Shown here in pieces: positions 42,396 to 49,846 of a DNA stretch of 64,000 nucleotides. Under the pieces are notes generated by a model. It was not told where the DNA came from, searched no databases, and saw only the letters and a list, made by a program, of their open reading frames with translations. Made by a program: the position numbers and the translations under genes. This stretch comes from CAYLLE01 sp964384485. Lineage in GTDB: Bacteria; Spirochaetota; Spirochaetia; CAYLLE01. Every line of letters starts with the position of its first letter. Positions within the stretch are counted from its first letter, which is position 1. Location: contig CAYLLE010000004.1 of the NCBI GenBank assembly GCA_964384485.1, forward strand, positions 1-64,000. The letters run 5' to 3'.

Positions 42396-43240
42396 AGGCT
42401 CTGAAGAAAAGAGATCACTTCCGCTTCAATGTAATCAGGTGTTGATGCCGATGAAACCACCATGACCTTTTTCCAGTCCTTAAACGGGAACTGCCTTATC
42501 CGAAGGTCATCAACGGAATGTATAAAATAGACCTTACCGGCTTGTTTTAATGTATTGTACAGCCGTTTAGCATTGGAAGATATTTCATCACCTATCACAA
42601 ACGCAGCATCCGCGGATGCCTGCAGGTTGAGGGCTTCCTTCTCCTTCCGTACGGTAATATCACAGATGGAATCATACACCGTCACCGATGCCTGTTCTAA
42701 GCTCTCCGCAAGAAAATGCCGGACATCATCAAATAGTTTTCTGTCCGCTGTTGTCTGTGAAATAAGCAAAACCTTTCCCTGGTCCAGTGTATCAATCTGA
42801 TCCTGAAGTTCCGAAACTGATTCTACTACAATCCCGTCAGATGCATAACTTTTCAATCCGCGGACCTCAGGATGATCCTTCTTTCCGGTTATTATTACGA
42901 AAAATCCACGGGCGGAATGCTCAGCAATTATATTTTGAATCTTCTTTACCTTACCGCAGGTACAATCGAGAATGGCTATTTTTTCCGCGAGTCTGGTTTC
43001 GAGTTCTTTCGGTATTCCATGGGTCCGTATGACAGCATGGCTGTCCGGCGGAATTTCATCTACCGATTGAACGGTGTGTATTCCCTGTGTTTCAAGGCTT
43101 TCAATGTAATTTCGGTTATGAATCAGATGTCCCAAAATATAGATGGGTTTAACGGTTTGTTTTTTCAAAGCGAATAGTTTTGTCTGAGCACGTTTTACTC
43201 CGGGACAAAACCCTGTCAAATTTGGGACAATGATGTCCAT
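42392..43240 (-). CDS. ispH: 4-hydroxy-3-methylbut-2-enyl diphosphate reductase IspH
   Basis: A 282-residue iron-sulfur enzyme for the last step of the MEP isoprenoid pathway, producing IPP and DMAPP. The three cluster cysteines are Cys12 (GFCPGVKRA), Cys93 or Cys95 (LDCTCGKV) and Cys193 (DSICDIT). Substrate-binding motifs VIRTHGIP and KKDHPEVRG are intact. GGGAGAAG precedes the ATG. With ispG at 60395 it shows that this organism uses the MEP pathway. Confidence 0.94.
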   Translation of the reverse strand: MDIIVPNLTGFCPGVKRAQTKLFALKKQTVKPIYILGHLIHNRNYIESLETQGIHTVQSVDEIPPDSHAVIRTHGIPKELETRLAEKIAILDCTCGKVKKIQNIIAEHSARGFFVIITGKKDHPEVRGLKSYASDGIVVESVSELQDQIDTLDQGKVLLISQTTADRKLFDDVRHFLAESLEQASVTVYDSICDITVRKEKEALNLQASADAAFVIGDEISSNAKRLYNTLKQAGKVYFIHSVDDLRIRQFPFKDWKKVMVVSSASTPDYIEAEVISFLQSL

Positions 43241-43336
43241 CTATCTTCTCCCTGCTGCTGCTTGCTATATATTGTTGCTATAATATAGCATCCGCATTAT
43301 AACATAAATAAGACAGAAAGTTTTTCGGGGGGTGTA

Positions 43337-43981
43337 ATGATTCGAGGGGTGATTTTAGACATGGACGGGGTTCTGCTCGATTCTGAAGAGTTTATTGCCG
43401 AAGCCGCCATCAAAATGTTCAAAGAAAAAGGGAAAGATGTTAAACGTGAGGACTTTAAACCGTTTATCGGGGCAGGGGAAGACCGGTACCTTCAGGGAGC
43501 GGCAGAAAAATACAATGTAACGCTGGATTTAGACCGTGATAAGGCGCGTACATACGAAATTTACGGAGAATTAATAAAAGGTAGACTGGACCCGCTTCCG
43601 GGTGTGAATTATTTTGTCCGGAAATGCAAGGAAAACGGATTAAAACTCGGATTGGCCACAAGTGCGGACAGGATAAAAATGGAAGCTAATCTCCATGAAA
43701 TAAATTTGCCGGAAGATACTTTTGATGTTGTAATAACCGGGCTTGATGTTATCCGGAAAAAGCCTTATCCGGATATCTATCTGCGGAGCGCTGTGCTGAT
43801 GGGGCTTTCACCCACCCAATGTCTGGTAGTGGAAGACGCGGTCAACGGAGTTGAAGCAGCGAAGAAAGCAGGCGCCCGGTGTCTCGGGCTTACCACCAGT
43901 TTTAAAGCGGAAGAACTGCATGAGGCAGACTGGATTGCTCCTGATCTGGCTCAGTTTCCGGAGGAAGCACTCACCTGGTAA
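43337..43981 (+). CDS. HAD-superfamily hydrolase (beta-phosphoglucomutase-like)
   Basis: A 214-residue HAD subfamily IA hydrolase. The nucleophile motif is ILDMDGVLLDSE, with both Asp residues, then motif II LGLATSADR, motif III Lys in RKKPYPDIYL and motif IV VVEDAVNGVEAAKKAG. This set is typical of beta-phosphoglucomutase-like phosphatases with a helical cap. The substrate is probably a small sugar phosphate. GGGGG precedes the ATG. The stop is followed immediately by repeat copy D. Confidence 0.88.
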   Translation: MIRGVILDMDGVLLDSEEFIAEAAIKMFKEKGKDVKREDFKPFIGAGEDRYLQGAAEKYNVTLDLDRDKARTYEIYGELIKGRLDPLPGVNYFVRKCKENGLKLGLATSADRIKMEANLHEINLPEDTFDVVITGLDVIRKKPYPDIYLRSAVLMGLSPTQCLVVEDAVNGVEAAKKAGARCLGLTTSFKAEELHEADWIAPDLAQFPEEALTW

Positions 43982-43983
43982 TG

Positions 43984-44053
43984 GCAATTCCCGGCGATTC
44001 AAGAATACGCACTTATAAGTTTTTCCTTGCAAATATTGATCGCAGGTAATTGC
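43984..44053. repeat. Palindromic repeat copy D, exactly filling a convergent gap
   Basis: A 70-base element starting with GCAATTCCCGGCGATTCAA (43984-44002) and ending with the imperfect complement of that sequence (ATTGATCGCAGGTAATTGC, to 44053), about 14 of 19 positions pairing. It begins 3 bases after the HAD stop and ends on the base before the convergent pdxT stop codon, so it is the whole intergenic region. Confidence 0.6.
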
Positions 44054-44647
44054 TCAATTGGCGACTTGCGCTTTTAAATTGCGGCATAAAGAGAGAAAAT
44101 AAGAATGTATTCTTAGGTCATCGGTGAGTTCCGGATGAAATGTGGCGGAAAGAATGTTTCTGTACCGGATGAACACCGGATTTCCCTCGAATTCCCCCAG
44201 CACTTCCACCTCCGGATCAAGGATTGCTTTGATAATGGGAGCCCGGATAAATACACTCCGGACCGGTTCTTCTCCGAGCACGGGCATGGAAATATCGGTT
44301 TCAAAACTTTCAATCTGCCTTCCGTAAGCATTCCGCGATACTTTTACCGGAAGAACACCGATTCGGTACTGACTGCTCGACTCGATTTCACGGGACAGGA
44401 TGATAGTCCCCGCGCAGGTTCCGAAAACCGGAAAACCGGAATTGATTTTCTGCTCCAAAGGTTCGGAAAGCCCGAAACGGCACAGCAGCTTTCCAATTGT
44501 TGTACTTTCGCCGCCGGGTATGATCAGACCGGAAACTCCTTCCAGCTCGGCACTATCACGAACAGCCGCGGGGGAGGCCCCGGAAGCACGGATCATATCC
44601 ATGTGTTTCCGGAAATCCCCCTGAAGTGTGAGTACTCCAATTTTCAT
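44054..44647 (-). CDS. pdxT: Pyridoxal 5'-phosphate synthase glutaminase subunit PdxT
   Basis: A 197-residue class I glutaminase that supplies ammonia to PdxS for vitamin B6 synthesis. It starts with IGVLTLQGDFRKH, has LIIPGGESTTIGKLL, nucleophile Cys78 in FGTCAGTIIL and the His/Glu pair in TFHPELTDD. It follows pdxS after 8 bases in one operon. Confidence 0.96.
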   Translation of the reverse strand: MKIGVLTLQGDFRKHMDMIRASGASPAAVRDSAELEGVSGLIIPGGESTTIGKLLCRFGLSEPLEQKINSGFPVFGTCAGTIILSREIESSSQYRIGVLPVKVSRNAYGRQIESFETDISMPVLGEEPVRSVFIRAPIIKAILDPEVEVLGEFEGNPVFIRYRNILSATFHPELTDDLRIHSYFLSLCRNLKAQVAN

Positions 44648-44655
44648 TCAGCTTT

Positions 44656-45561
44656 TTACCACCCTCTGCCGGCTATCCGCTTGTCGGCATCAAGATCGTC
44701 TACATTGATGCCGACCATAGGTTCTCCAAGATCTTCGGAAATCTCAGCGAGTTTTGCCGGATCATTGTAATAGGTAACAGATTCTACGATCGCTTTCGCC
44801 CGCCGTTCAGGATTTCCTGACTTAAAAATGCCGGAACCCACAAACACAGCTTCAGCACCAAGCTGCATCATAAGAGCCGCGTCCGCGGGAGTTGCAATTC
44901 CGCCGGCCGAGAAGTTCGGAACGGGAAGTTTACCGGTTTCGGCGATTTCCACAAGAAGATCATAGGGCGCACCGAGATTTTTTGCCTCGCTCATAAGTTC
45001 TTCTTTTGCCATGGTTGTCAGCTTCCGAATTCCGTCCATTACATTGCGCATGTGTCTGACCGCTTCGATAACGTCACCGGTACCGGCTTCACCTTTTGTT
45101 CTGATCATTGCGGCGCCTTCCCCTATACGGCGGAGAGCTTCACCGAGATCCCGGCATCCGCAGACAAAAGGAACCTTGAAATCATCCTTTTTCACGTGGA
45201 AACGGTCATCCGCGGGAGTAAGCACTTCACTTTCGTCGATAAAATCCACTCCCATGGACTCTAAAATACGCGCTTCCATAAAATGACCGATCCGGCATTT
45301 TGCCATAACCGGTACCGTAACCGCCGATTGTATTGCTTTTATGATAACCGGATCGGACATTCTTGCCACACCGCCCTGTACCCGGATATCCGCCGGAACC
45401 CGCTCGAGGGCCATAACTGCCGCGGCTCCCGCTTCTTCCGCTATTTTTGCCTGTTCAGGAGTGGTCACATCCATAATCACTCCGCCTTTGAGCATTTCTG
45501 CAAGACCGACTTTGTTGCGCCACGTTGCTTTTTGTCGTTGAGACCACATTGTATCACTCAT
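44656..45561 (-). CDS. pdxS: Pyridoxal 5'-phosphate synthase subunit PdxS
   Basis: A 301-residue TIM-barrel synthase that forms PLP from ribose 5-phosphate, glyceraldehyde 3-phosphate and ammonia. It has GLAEMLKGGVIMDVTTPEQA with Asp31, Lys88 (VMAKCRIGH) that forms the first Schiff base and RTKGEAGTGDVIEAVRHMR. The ATG at 45561, behind AGAGG, gives the usual length; the open frame extends 51 codons further and that part was excluded. Confidence 0.96.
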   Translation of the reverse strand: MSDTMWSQRQKATWRNKVGLAEMLKGGVIMDVTTPEQAKIAEEAGAAAVMALERVPADIRVQGGVARMSDPVIIKAIQSAVTVPVMAKCRIGHFMEARILESMGVDFIDESEVLTPADDRFHVKKDDFKVPFVCGCRDLGEALRRIGEGAAMIRTKGEAGTGDVIEAVRHMRNVMDGIRKLTTMAKEELMSEAKNLGAPYDLLVEIAETGKLPVPNFSAGGIATPADAALMMQLGAEAVFVGSGIFKSGNPERRAKAIVESVTYYNDPAKLAEISEDLGEPMVGINVDDLDADKRIAGRGW

Positions 45562-45594
45562 AATATTCCTCTTATTGGTATGTATAGACCTAGG

Positions 45595-45624
45595 ATAATA
45601 CCACAGAAGGCATTTCTCGGTGAA
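45595..45624 (-). promoter_or_regulatory. Candidate pdxST promoter
   Basis: On the minus strand TTCACC (45624-45619), 18-base spacer, TATTAT (45600-45595). The start would be near 45588, about 27 bases before the pdxS ATG. Confidence 0.4.
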
Positions 45625-45647
45625 TACCTTTTGAAAAATCGTATTGG

Positions 45648-45677
45648 TTGCACCCCTTATTATTCTTCCGTTATACT
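45648..45677 (+). promoter_or_regulatory. Promoter of the ATPase/kinase-like gene (leaderless geometry)
   Basis: TTGCAC (45648-45653), 18-base spacer, TATACT (45672-45677), then exactly 6 bases to the GTG at 45684. Confidence 0.55.
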
Positions 45678-45683
45678 TGAAAT

Positions 45684-46577
45684 GTGGAAATAAGGGAAGA
45701 ATTAGAATTGTCAATTGCAGAAAATAGCCTGCTGGATATGCACAGCTTGCTGAATGTGTTGAACATCGTCAACTATGAACTTTTTGAGCTTAGCGAAGGG
45801 TTGGGCAATCCGGAATCTCTCGAAAAAGTCATGAACGGTATAAAGATATTTGCGCATAAATTAAGGGATCGAAACGAGGCACTTAATCAGATAGAGAATG
45901 TGGAAAATTTCATTCAAAACATATTAACCGCAATGGATGAAATAAGCTCAGGCAGAAACACCGAAGAGATACGGCGGATTACAAATACAAAGAAAAACCT
46001 GGACCTGGTTTTTTCGGTCTTGAACGTCCGGGCTAGAGAAATTGCTGCACGGGCGGACAACCCCCACGCATGGGTTATGCATGATATAAACCAGCTGAAA
46101 AAGAATTTTTTACAGGTTTTTAAAGCGATTGAACAAAACGCCCGGGGCAGATACCGCATTGTCGATAATATTGCCTGTTATGAACATGGAGACTACTTCC
46201 TAAGCCTGCGGATTGATTCGGTGAACGGAAGCACCGTCTATATACCGGCAGTTTTTCAGGATGTAATACGCGATCTTATCGCTAATGCCCGTAAATACAC
46301 CCCGCCGGGAGGAAAAATCATCGCAGGTTTCTACCAAGGAGAAAAAGAGATTCGATTCGTGGTGATGGACAACGGGAGAGGTATCCCTGAAAAAGAGATT
46401 CCGAAATTAATAGAATTCGGCTCCCGGGGATCAAATGTACAGGACCGTCCCACCCGGGGCGGAGGATTCGGCTTAACGAAAGCCTACTACGTCACAAAAA
46501 AACACAACGGCCGGATGTGGATCGAAAACAGGAAACCCAAAGGCACCCGTATAGAGATAAGAATCCCGCTCCCGTAA
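45684..46577 (+). CDS. Soluble histidine-kinase-like protein with HATPase domain
   Basis: A 297-residue protein without membrane segments. An N-terminal helical part contains LDMHSLLNVLNIVNYEL, whose His could be a phospho-acceptor like that of an H box. The C-terminal HATPase domain has the N box DVIRDLIANARKYTPPGG, G1 VVMDNGRGIPE and G2 RGGGFGLTKAYYV. No response regulator is adjacent. The start is uncertain: GTG 45684 has no Shine-Dalgarno but lies 6 bases after a promoter -10 box (leaderless pattern), while TTG 45708 has AAGGGAAG 8 bases upstream. The partner and signal are unknown. Confidence 0.8.
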   Translation: MEIREELELSIAENSLLDMHSLLNVLNIVNYELFELSEGLGNPESLEKVMNGIKIFAHKLRDRNEALNQIENVENFIQNILTAMDEISSGRNTEEIRRITNTKKNLDLVFSVLNVRAREIAARADNPHAWVMHDINQLKKNFLQVFKAIEQNARGRYRIVDNIACYEHGDYFLSLRIDSVNGSTVYIPAVFQDVIRDLIANARKYTPPGGKIIAGFYQGEKEIRFVVMDNGRGIPEKEIPKLIEFGSRGSNVQDRPTRGGGFGLTKAYYVTKKHNGRMWIENRKPKGTRIEIRIPLP

Positions 46578-46610
46578 ACCTTGTCTGGTGTACTATTTAA
46601 AGTGAGATAT

Positions 46611-46618
46611 GGTATTAT
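46611..46618 (+). promoter_or_regulatory. Extended -10 box before yggS (leaderless geometry)
   Basis: TATTAT (46613-46618) preceded by TG at 46610-46611 (TGGTATTAT, an extended -10), and exactly 6 bases before the ATG at 46625. No good -35 is visible. Confidence 0.45.
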
Positions 46619-46624
46619 TTATAC

Positions 46625-47323
46625 ATGCAGGAAATTGCCCGGAATATCCGGAATATCACAGAAGAGATCGGCAGGATCTGCGGCAGATGCGGCCGGCATC
46701 TCTCTGAAATAAAGATTATGGGTGTAACCAAAACAAGAAGCCGGGAAGCGGTTATGGCAGCATATCAAGCGGGACTGCGGCTATTCGGTGAAAACAAGAT
46801 CCAGGAAGCGAAAGAAAAATTCACTGAACATCTTCCCGATGACGCTGAACTCCATTTCATCGGACATCTACAGCGAAACAAGGCCAAAGAGGTCCCCGGA
46901 TTTTATACCATGGTACAGTCTGTCGATTCCCTGCGGTTAATTTCAGAATTAGACAAACGGTGTGCACAGGCAGGTACCAAACTGCCGGTACTGCTGGAGT
47001 ACAATGTTTCCGGTGAAGAATCCAAATTCGGGTTTCAAAATCCTGATGATCTATTTAAAGGCGCCGGTGCCGCAATGGAGGCCTCACACCTGGAACTGCG
47101 GGGACTGATGACCGTGGGTATTTTTACCGAGGATAAAAATACTGTACGGAAAGGATTCAGACTCCTCCGTAAGCATTACTTACGCCTGCAGGAACAGTAC
47201 CCGGAAGCAAAAATCGATACGCTTTCCATGGGTATGAGTTCCGATTACGCGGCCGCAATAGAAGAAGGGTCAACTCTGGTACGGATAGGTACAGCCATTT
47301 TCGGTCCCCGGAGGTACACATGA
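46625..47323 (+). CDS. YggS/PROSC-family PLP-binding protein
   Basis: A 232-residue member of the YggS (PLPBP) family, cytoplasmic proteins that bind PLP and help balance vitamin B6 and amino-acid pools. It has the PLP lysine in MGVTKTRS, FGENKIQEAKEKF, LHFIGHLQRNKAKEV, FGFQNPDDL and LSMGMSSDYAAAIEEGSTLVRIGTAIFG. There is no Shine-Dalgarno; an extended -10 box lies 6 bases before the ATG. It overlaps the next gene by 4 bases. It is not far from pdxST. Confidence 0.92.
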   Translation: MQEIARNIRNITEEIGRICGRCGRHLSEIKIMGVTKTRSREAVMAAYQAGLRLFGENKIQEAKEKFTEHLPDDAELHFIGHLQRNKAKEVPGFYTMVQSVDSLRLISELDKRCAQAGTKLPVLLEYNVSGEESKFGFQNPDDLFKGAGAAMEASHLELRGLMTVGIFTEDKNTVRKGFRLLRKHYLRLQEQYPEAKIDTLSMGMSSDYAAAIEEGSTLVRIGTAIFGPRRYT

Positions 47324-47700
47324 AGCGTGCACTCACCGCCGTTCTTATACTGACATTATTCGGGATTTCAGCTGGGTATGCCCAGGAGGAACCGATACCG
47401 TATGAACCGGATGAGTTTCCTCAATGGTCCCGGGATTTACGGCGTGCGGAAATTGTGGCGGTTGGAGTTTTTCCAATTGCGTTCTTTATATCGAATTTAA
47501 CCTACGGCATAGCCCGGTTCGCGATTAATGGCTTCGACAGCGCCTACGCGCCGTGGTTTTTCGCGCCTCCGGACGCGCCTTCTCTGACCCGTCCGGAAAA
47601 AACCGGTCTTTTACTGACGAGTATCGGAATATCTCTTACCATCTCGCTTGTCGACCTCCTTTTAAAAGACTCCGGACAGGAATCCGAAGAAGATCAATAG
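47320..47700 (+). CDS. Small exported membrane protein
   Basis: A 126-residue protein with a signal peptide (residues 1-21, ending GYAQ), a hydrophobic segment at about 44-62 and another at about 95-114. A proline/aromatic-rich loop lies between them (YAPWFFAPPDAPS). No family recognised. The ATGA overlap with yggS and 3-base gap to the pseudouridine synthase gene put it in that operon. Confidence 0.6.
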   Translation: MKRALTAVLILTLFGISAGYAQEEPIPYEPDEFPQWSRDLRRAEIVAVGVFPIAFFISNLTYGIARFAINGFDSAYAPWFFAPPDAPSLTRPEKTGLLLTSIGISLTISLVDLLLKDSGQESEEDQ

Positions 47701-47703
47701 GAT

Positions 47704-48627
47704 ATGCCGCGACAAATAACCCGCTGGTCTGCAAATCTCGTCCCCCAAACTACAGTGCGCGCGGATAAATATATCTCCGAGCATCATAAACTAATGACCA
47801 GAAGCCAGCTTAAAAATCGGCTGGTCTATATAAAGATTAATGGGCGGCCGGCTAAACTTTCAACCGCACTGAACCCGGGCGATCATATTGAACTCTGTTA
47901 CGAAGAGGAGACGGAAATCCGCCTGGAGGGGGAAAACATCGTCTTAGATGTTCTCTACGAAGATGATGCCGTTATCACCGTAAACAAACCCCAGGGAATG
48001 GTTGTGCATCCCGCGAAAGGCCATAGAACCGGTACACTTGTACAGGCTCTTCTTTACCGGTGCGGTATTCTGCCCGGTGGAGACCACAGCTCCGGAGTAA
48101 GGCCGGGTATTGTACACCGACTGGATAAAGATACATCCGGAGTCATAATAGCCGCAAAAACCCCGGATGCACTGGATTATTTGGCAAAACAGTTTAAAGA
48201 CCGGTCAACCGAAAAACGGTACACAGCCTTAGTAAAAGGTGAAATCCGCCCGGCAGCCGGGGAAATAACATCATTTTTAGGGAGAGATCCCCGGCACAGG
48301 AAACGGTTTGCCGAAGTTGAACGGGGAGGGAAGGAATCGGTTACGCGCTACCGTACACTCCGGCGGTTTAACGGCTATACACTCCTGCAGTTATCACCTA
48401 AAACCGGCCGAACCCACCAGCTCAGGGTGCACCTCTCCAGCAGGGGAAATCCGATTTTGGGGGATCCGGTGTATGCAAGGAAAGATCCGGCTTTTCCTGA
48501 AGCCGGCCTCATGCTCCATTCGTACTATTTAAGAATAGGAGTACCCGGCGGAATTACAAAGATTTTCCGGGCTCCCCTGCCGGAACATTTCCGCTCTATA
48601 ATAGGAAAACTTAAACAACAGCGCTGA
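47704..48627 (+). CDS. RluD-family pseudouridine synthase
   Basis: A 307-residue RNA pseudouridine synthase. An N-terminal S4 domain (residues about 15-75, VRADKYISEHHKLMTRSQLK) precedes the catalytic domain with VNKPQGMVVHPAKGH and the active-site Asp in PGIVHRLDKDTSG. LSPKTGRTHQLRVHLSSRG and GDPVYA complete the family motifs. It is probably RluD or a close paralogue acting on 23S rRNA; the exact site cannot be stated. AGGA upstream supports the ATG at 47704. It ends next to the stop of the convergent MBL-like gene. Confidence 0.92.
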   Translation: MPRQITRWSANLVPQTTVRADKYISEHHKLMTRSQLKNRLVYIKINGRPAKLSTALNPGDHIELCYEEETEIRLEGENIVLDVLYEDDAVITVNKPQGMVVHPAKGHRTGTLVQALLYRCGILPGGDHSSGVRPGIVHRLDKDTSGVIIAAKTPDALDYLAKQFKDRSTEKRYTALVKGEIRPAAGEITSFLGRDPRHRKRFAEVERGGKESVTRYRTLRRFNGYTLLQLSPKTGRTHQLRVHLSSRGNPILGDPVYARKDPAFPEAGLMLHSYYLRIGVPGGITKIFRAPLPEHFRSIIGKLKQQR

Positions 48628-49197
48628 TTATGACCCCTCAATTATTTCTTTATTTATCCGCTGTTCAATTTCAATAGTTGTGGGAGGGCCGTTCCCGGGC
48701 AGAACGATAAGTTTTTTTTCTTTGGTAAGTATTTTATTTCTAAGGTTCTGAATCGTAACGGAACGGTTGAATGAACTGTAGGTGTTACCCACCAGTCCGG
48801 CGGAAAGGGCATACCCGGTGAAAAGCTGATTGCCGATATGAAATACAACCGATTCGTTCGATTCTCCGGAGACAAAGTAACAGTTTACAGTAAAGTTGGC
48901 AGCCGTGAACTCGGTATCTTCCGAGAGCCGGGTAGCGGGAAAATCGAAGACGTGTGATTTAGCGGAAAACAATTCAGCGTCATACACTTTCTTTATTGTC
49001 TTTATACCGTGAAATGCGTGATCCGGTTCGTGGGTCAGCAGAATAGCACGGATGTAATAACCATGGGCTTCGATAAGTTCCAGCAGGGCAACGTCGAAGG
49101 CTGAAGGGTCAATCACCAAAGCATCGCCGGGTTCACCCGGACCGACCACATAGGTATTTGAAAATCCTGTCGACGTAAAATGATAAAATACTTTCAC
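48628..49197 (-). CDS. Metallo-beta-lactamase-fold protein with degenerate metal site
   Basis: A 189-residue protein with the MBL fold of glyoxalase II-like hydrolases. It opens with NTYVVGPGEPGDALVIDPS and has LLTHEPDHAFHG where active members have TH-x-H-x-DH-x-x-G. The second His is replaced by Pro58; later LFTGYALSAG replaces the usual GD-x-LF Asp and NGPP replaces the GHG motif. Metal binding and hydrolase activity are therefore doubtful. It starts with a GTG at 49197, with GGGAAG upstream. It sits 3 bases behind the pentapeptide-repeat gene, in the same transcript. Confidence 0.7.
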   Translation of the reverse strand: MKVFYHFTSTGFSNTYVVGPGEPGDALVIDPSAFDVALLELIEAHGYYIRAILLTHEPDHAFHGIKTIKKVYDAELFSAKSHVFDFPATRLSEDTEFTAANFTVNCYFVSGESNESVVFHIGNQLFTGYALSAGLVGNTYSSFNRSVTIQNLRNKILTKEKKLIVLPGNGPPTTIEIEQRINKEIIEGS

Positions 49198-49200
49198 TGC

Positions 49201-49791
49201 TCACACTTCCCTCTGAAAAATAGCTTCTTCAAAATTAGAATACTTAAAGGTTACATCATCCCTCGAAGCATAAGTGAAATTCGTCCGCTTAAGGTTGCAG
49301 TCCACAAACCGGACTCCCACCAGCCGGGAGTTTACAAAACGGGAATCATAAAGATCTGAGTCGCTGAAATCACAATCAATACACACCGTTCCCGCAAAAT
49401 TGCTCTTTATTAAATCTGAGTTTTTGAACGTTGTGCCCGAAAGCTCTGACCCGGCAAAAACCGAAAAGTGCATCGATATTTCCTGAAAATCACAGGTGTG
49501 AAACAGTCCGAAATCCATGAATACAAATTGAAAGATACACTTCTTAAAAGAGGCTTCATTAAATTTCACGTGAGAAAAAAGACAATGCCGTATTTCCTTC
49601 CCGGAAAAATCGACGCCGGAAAGATCGGTGAAAGAAAAATTGAGCTGTTTGAGGAGGTTATTCCGGTTTATATGCTCTTTAACAGAATTTTGGTACTGCC
49701 CTTGATCGGGATGATGAATAAAACAGGTATCAGCAAAACTGACTGCATAATTGCTGCAGTCATCCACACTACAGGAACAGAAATTAACCAT
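49201..49791 (-). CDS. Pentapeptide-repeat protein
   Basis: A 196-residue protein. A short Cys/His-rich N-terminus (CSCSVDDCSNYA, CFIHHPD) could bind a metal. From about residue 52 to the end runs a series of A(D/N)LXX-type repeats such as FTDLSGVDFSG, GTTFKNSDLIKSNFAG and CDFSDSDLYDSRF, which fold as a right-handed quadrilateral helix. Known relatives mimic DNA (gyrase protection) or act as scaffolds; the role here is unknown. TATAAT lies 6 bases before the ATG and no Shine-Dalgarno is present. The next gene, an MBL-like protein, follows after 3 bases. Confidence 0.82.
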   Translation of the reverse strand: MVNFCSCSVDDCSNYAVSFADTCFIHHPDQGQYQNSVKEHINRNNLLKQLNFSFTDLSGVDFSGKEIRHCLFSHVKFNEASFKKCIFQFVFMDFGLFHTCDFQEISMHFSVFAGSELSGTTFKNSDLIKSNFAGTVCIDCDFSDSDLYDSRFVNSRLVGVRFVDCNLKRTNFTYASRDDVTFKYSNFEEAIFQREV

Positions 49792-49797
49792 GAATCG

Positions 49798-49826
49798 ATT
49801 ATATATTACCTTGCCAAAGGTGAAAA
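49798..49826 (-). promoter_or_regulatory. Promoter of the pentapeptide-repeat gene (leaderless geometry)
   Basis: On the minus strand TTTTCA (49826-49821), 17-base spacer, perfect TATAAT (49803-49798), then exactly 6 bases to the ATG at 49791. It overlaps the divergent promoter at 49811-49840. Confidence 0.6.
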
Positions 49827-49840
49827 GAACCGTTTACAAT
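49811..49840 (+). promoter_or_regulatory. Promoter of the zinc-ribbon gene (leaderless geometry)
   Basis: TTGCCA (49811-49816), 18-base spacer, TACAAT (49835-49840), then exactly 6 bases to the ATG at 49847. Confidence 0.55.
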
Positions 49841-49846
49841 ACAGTC

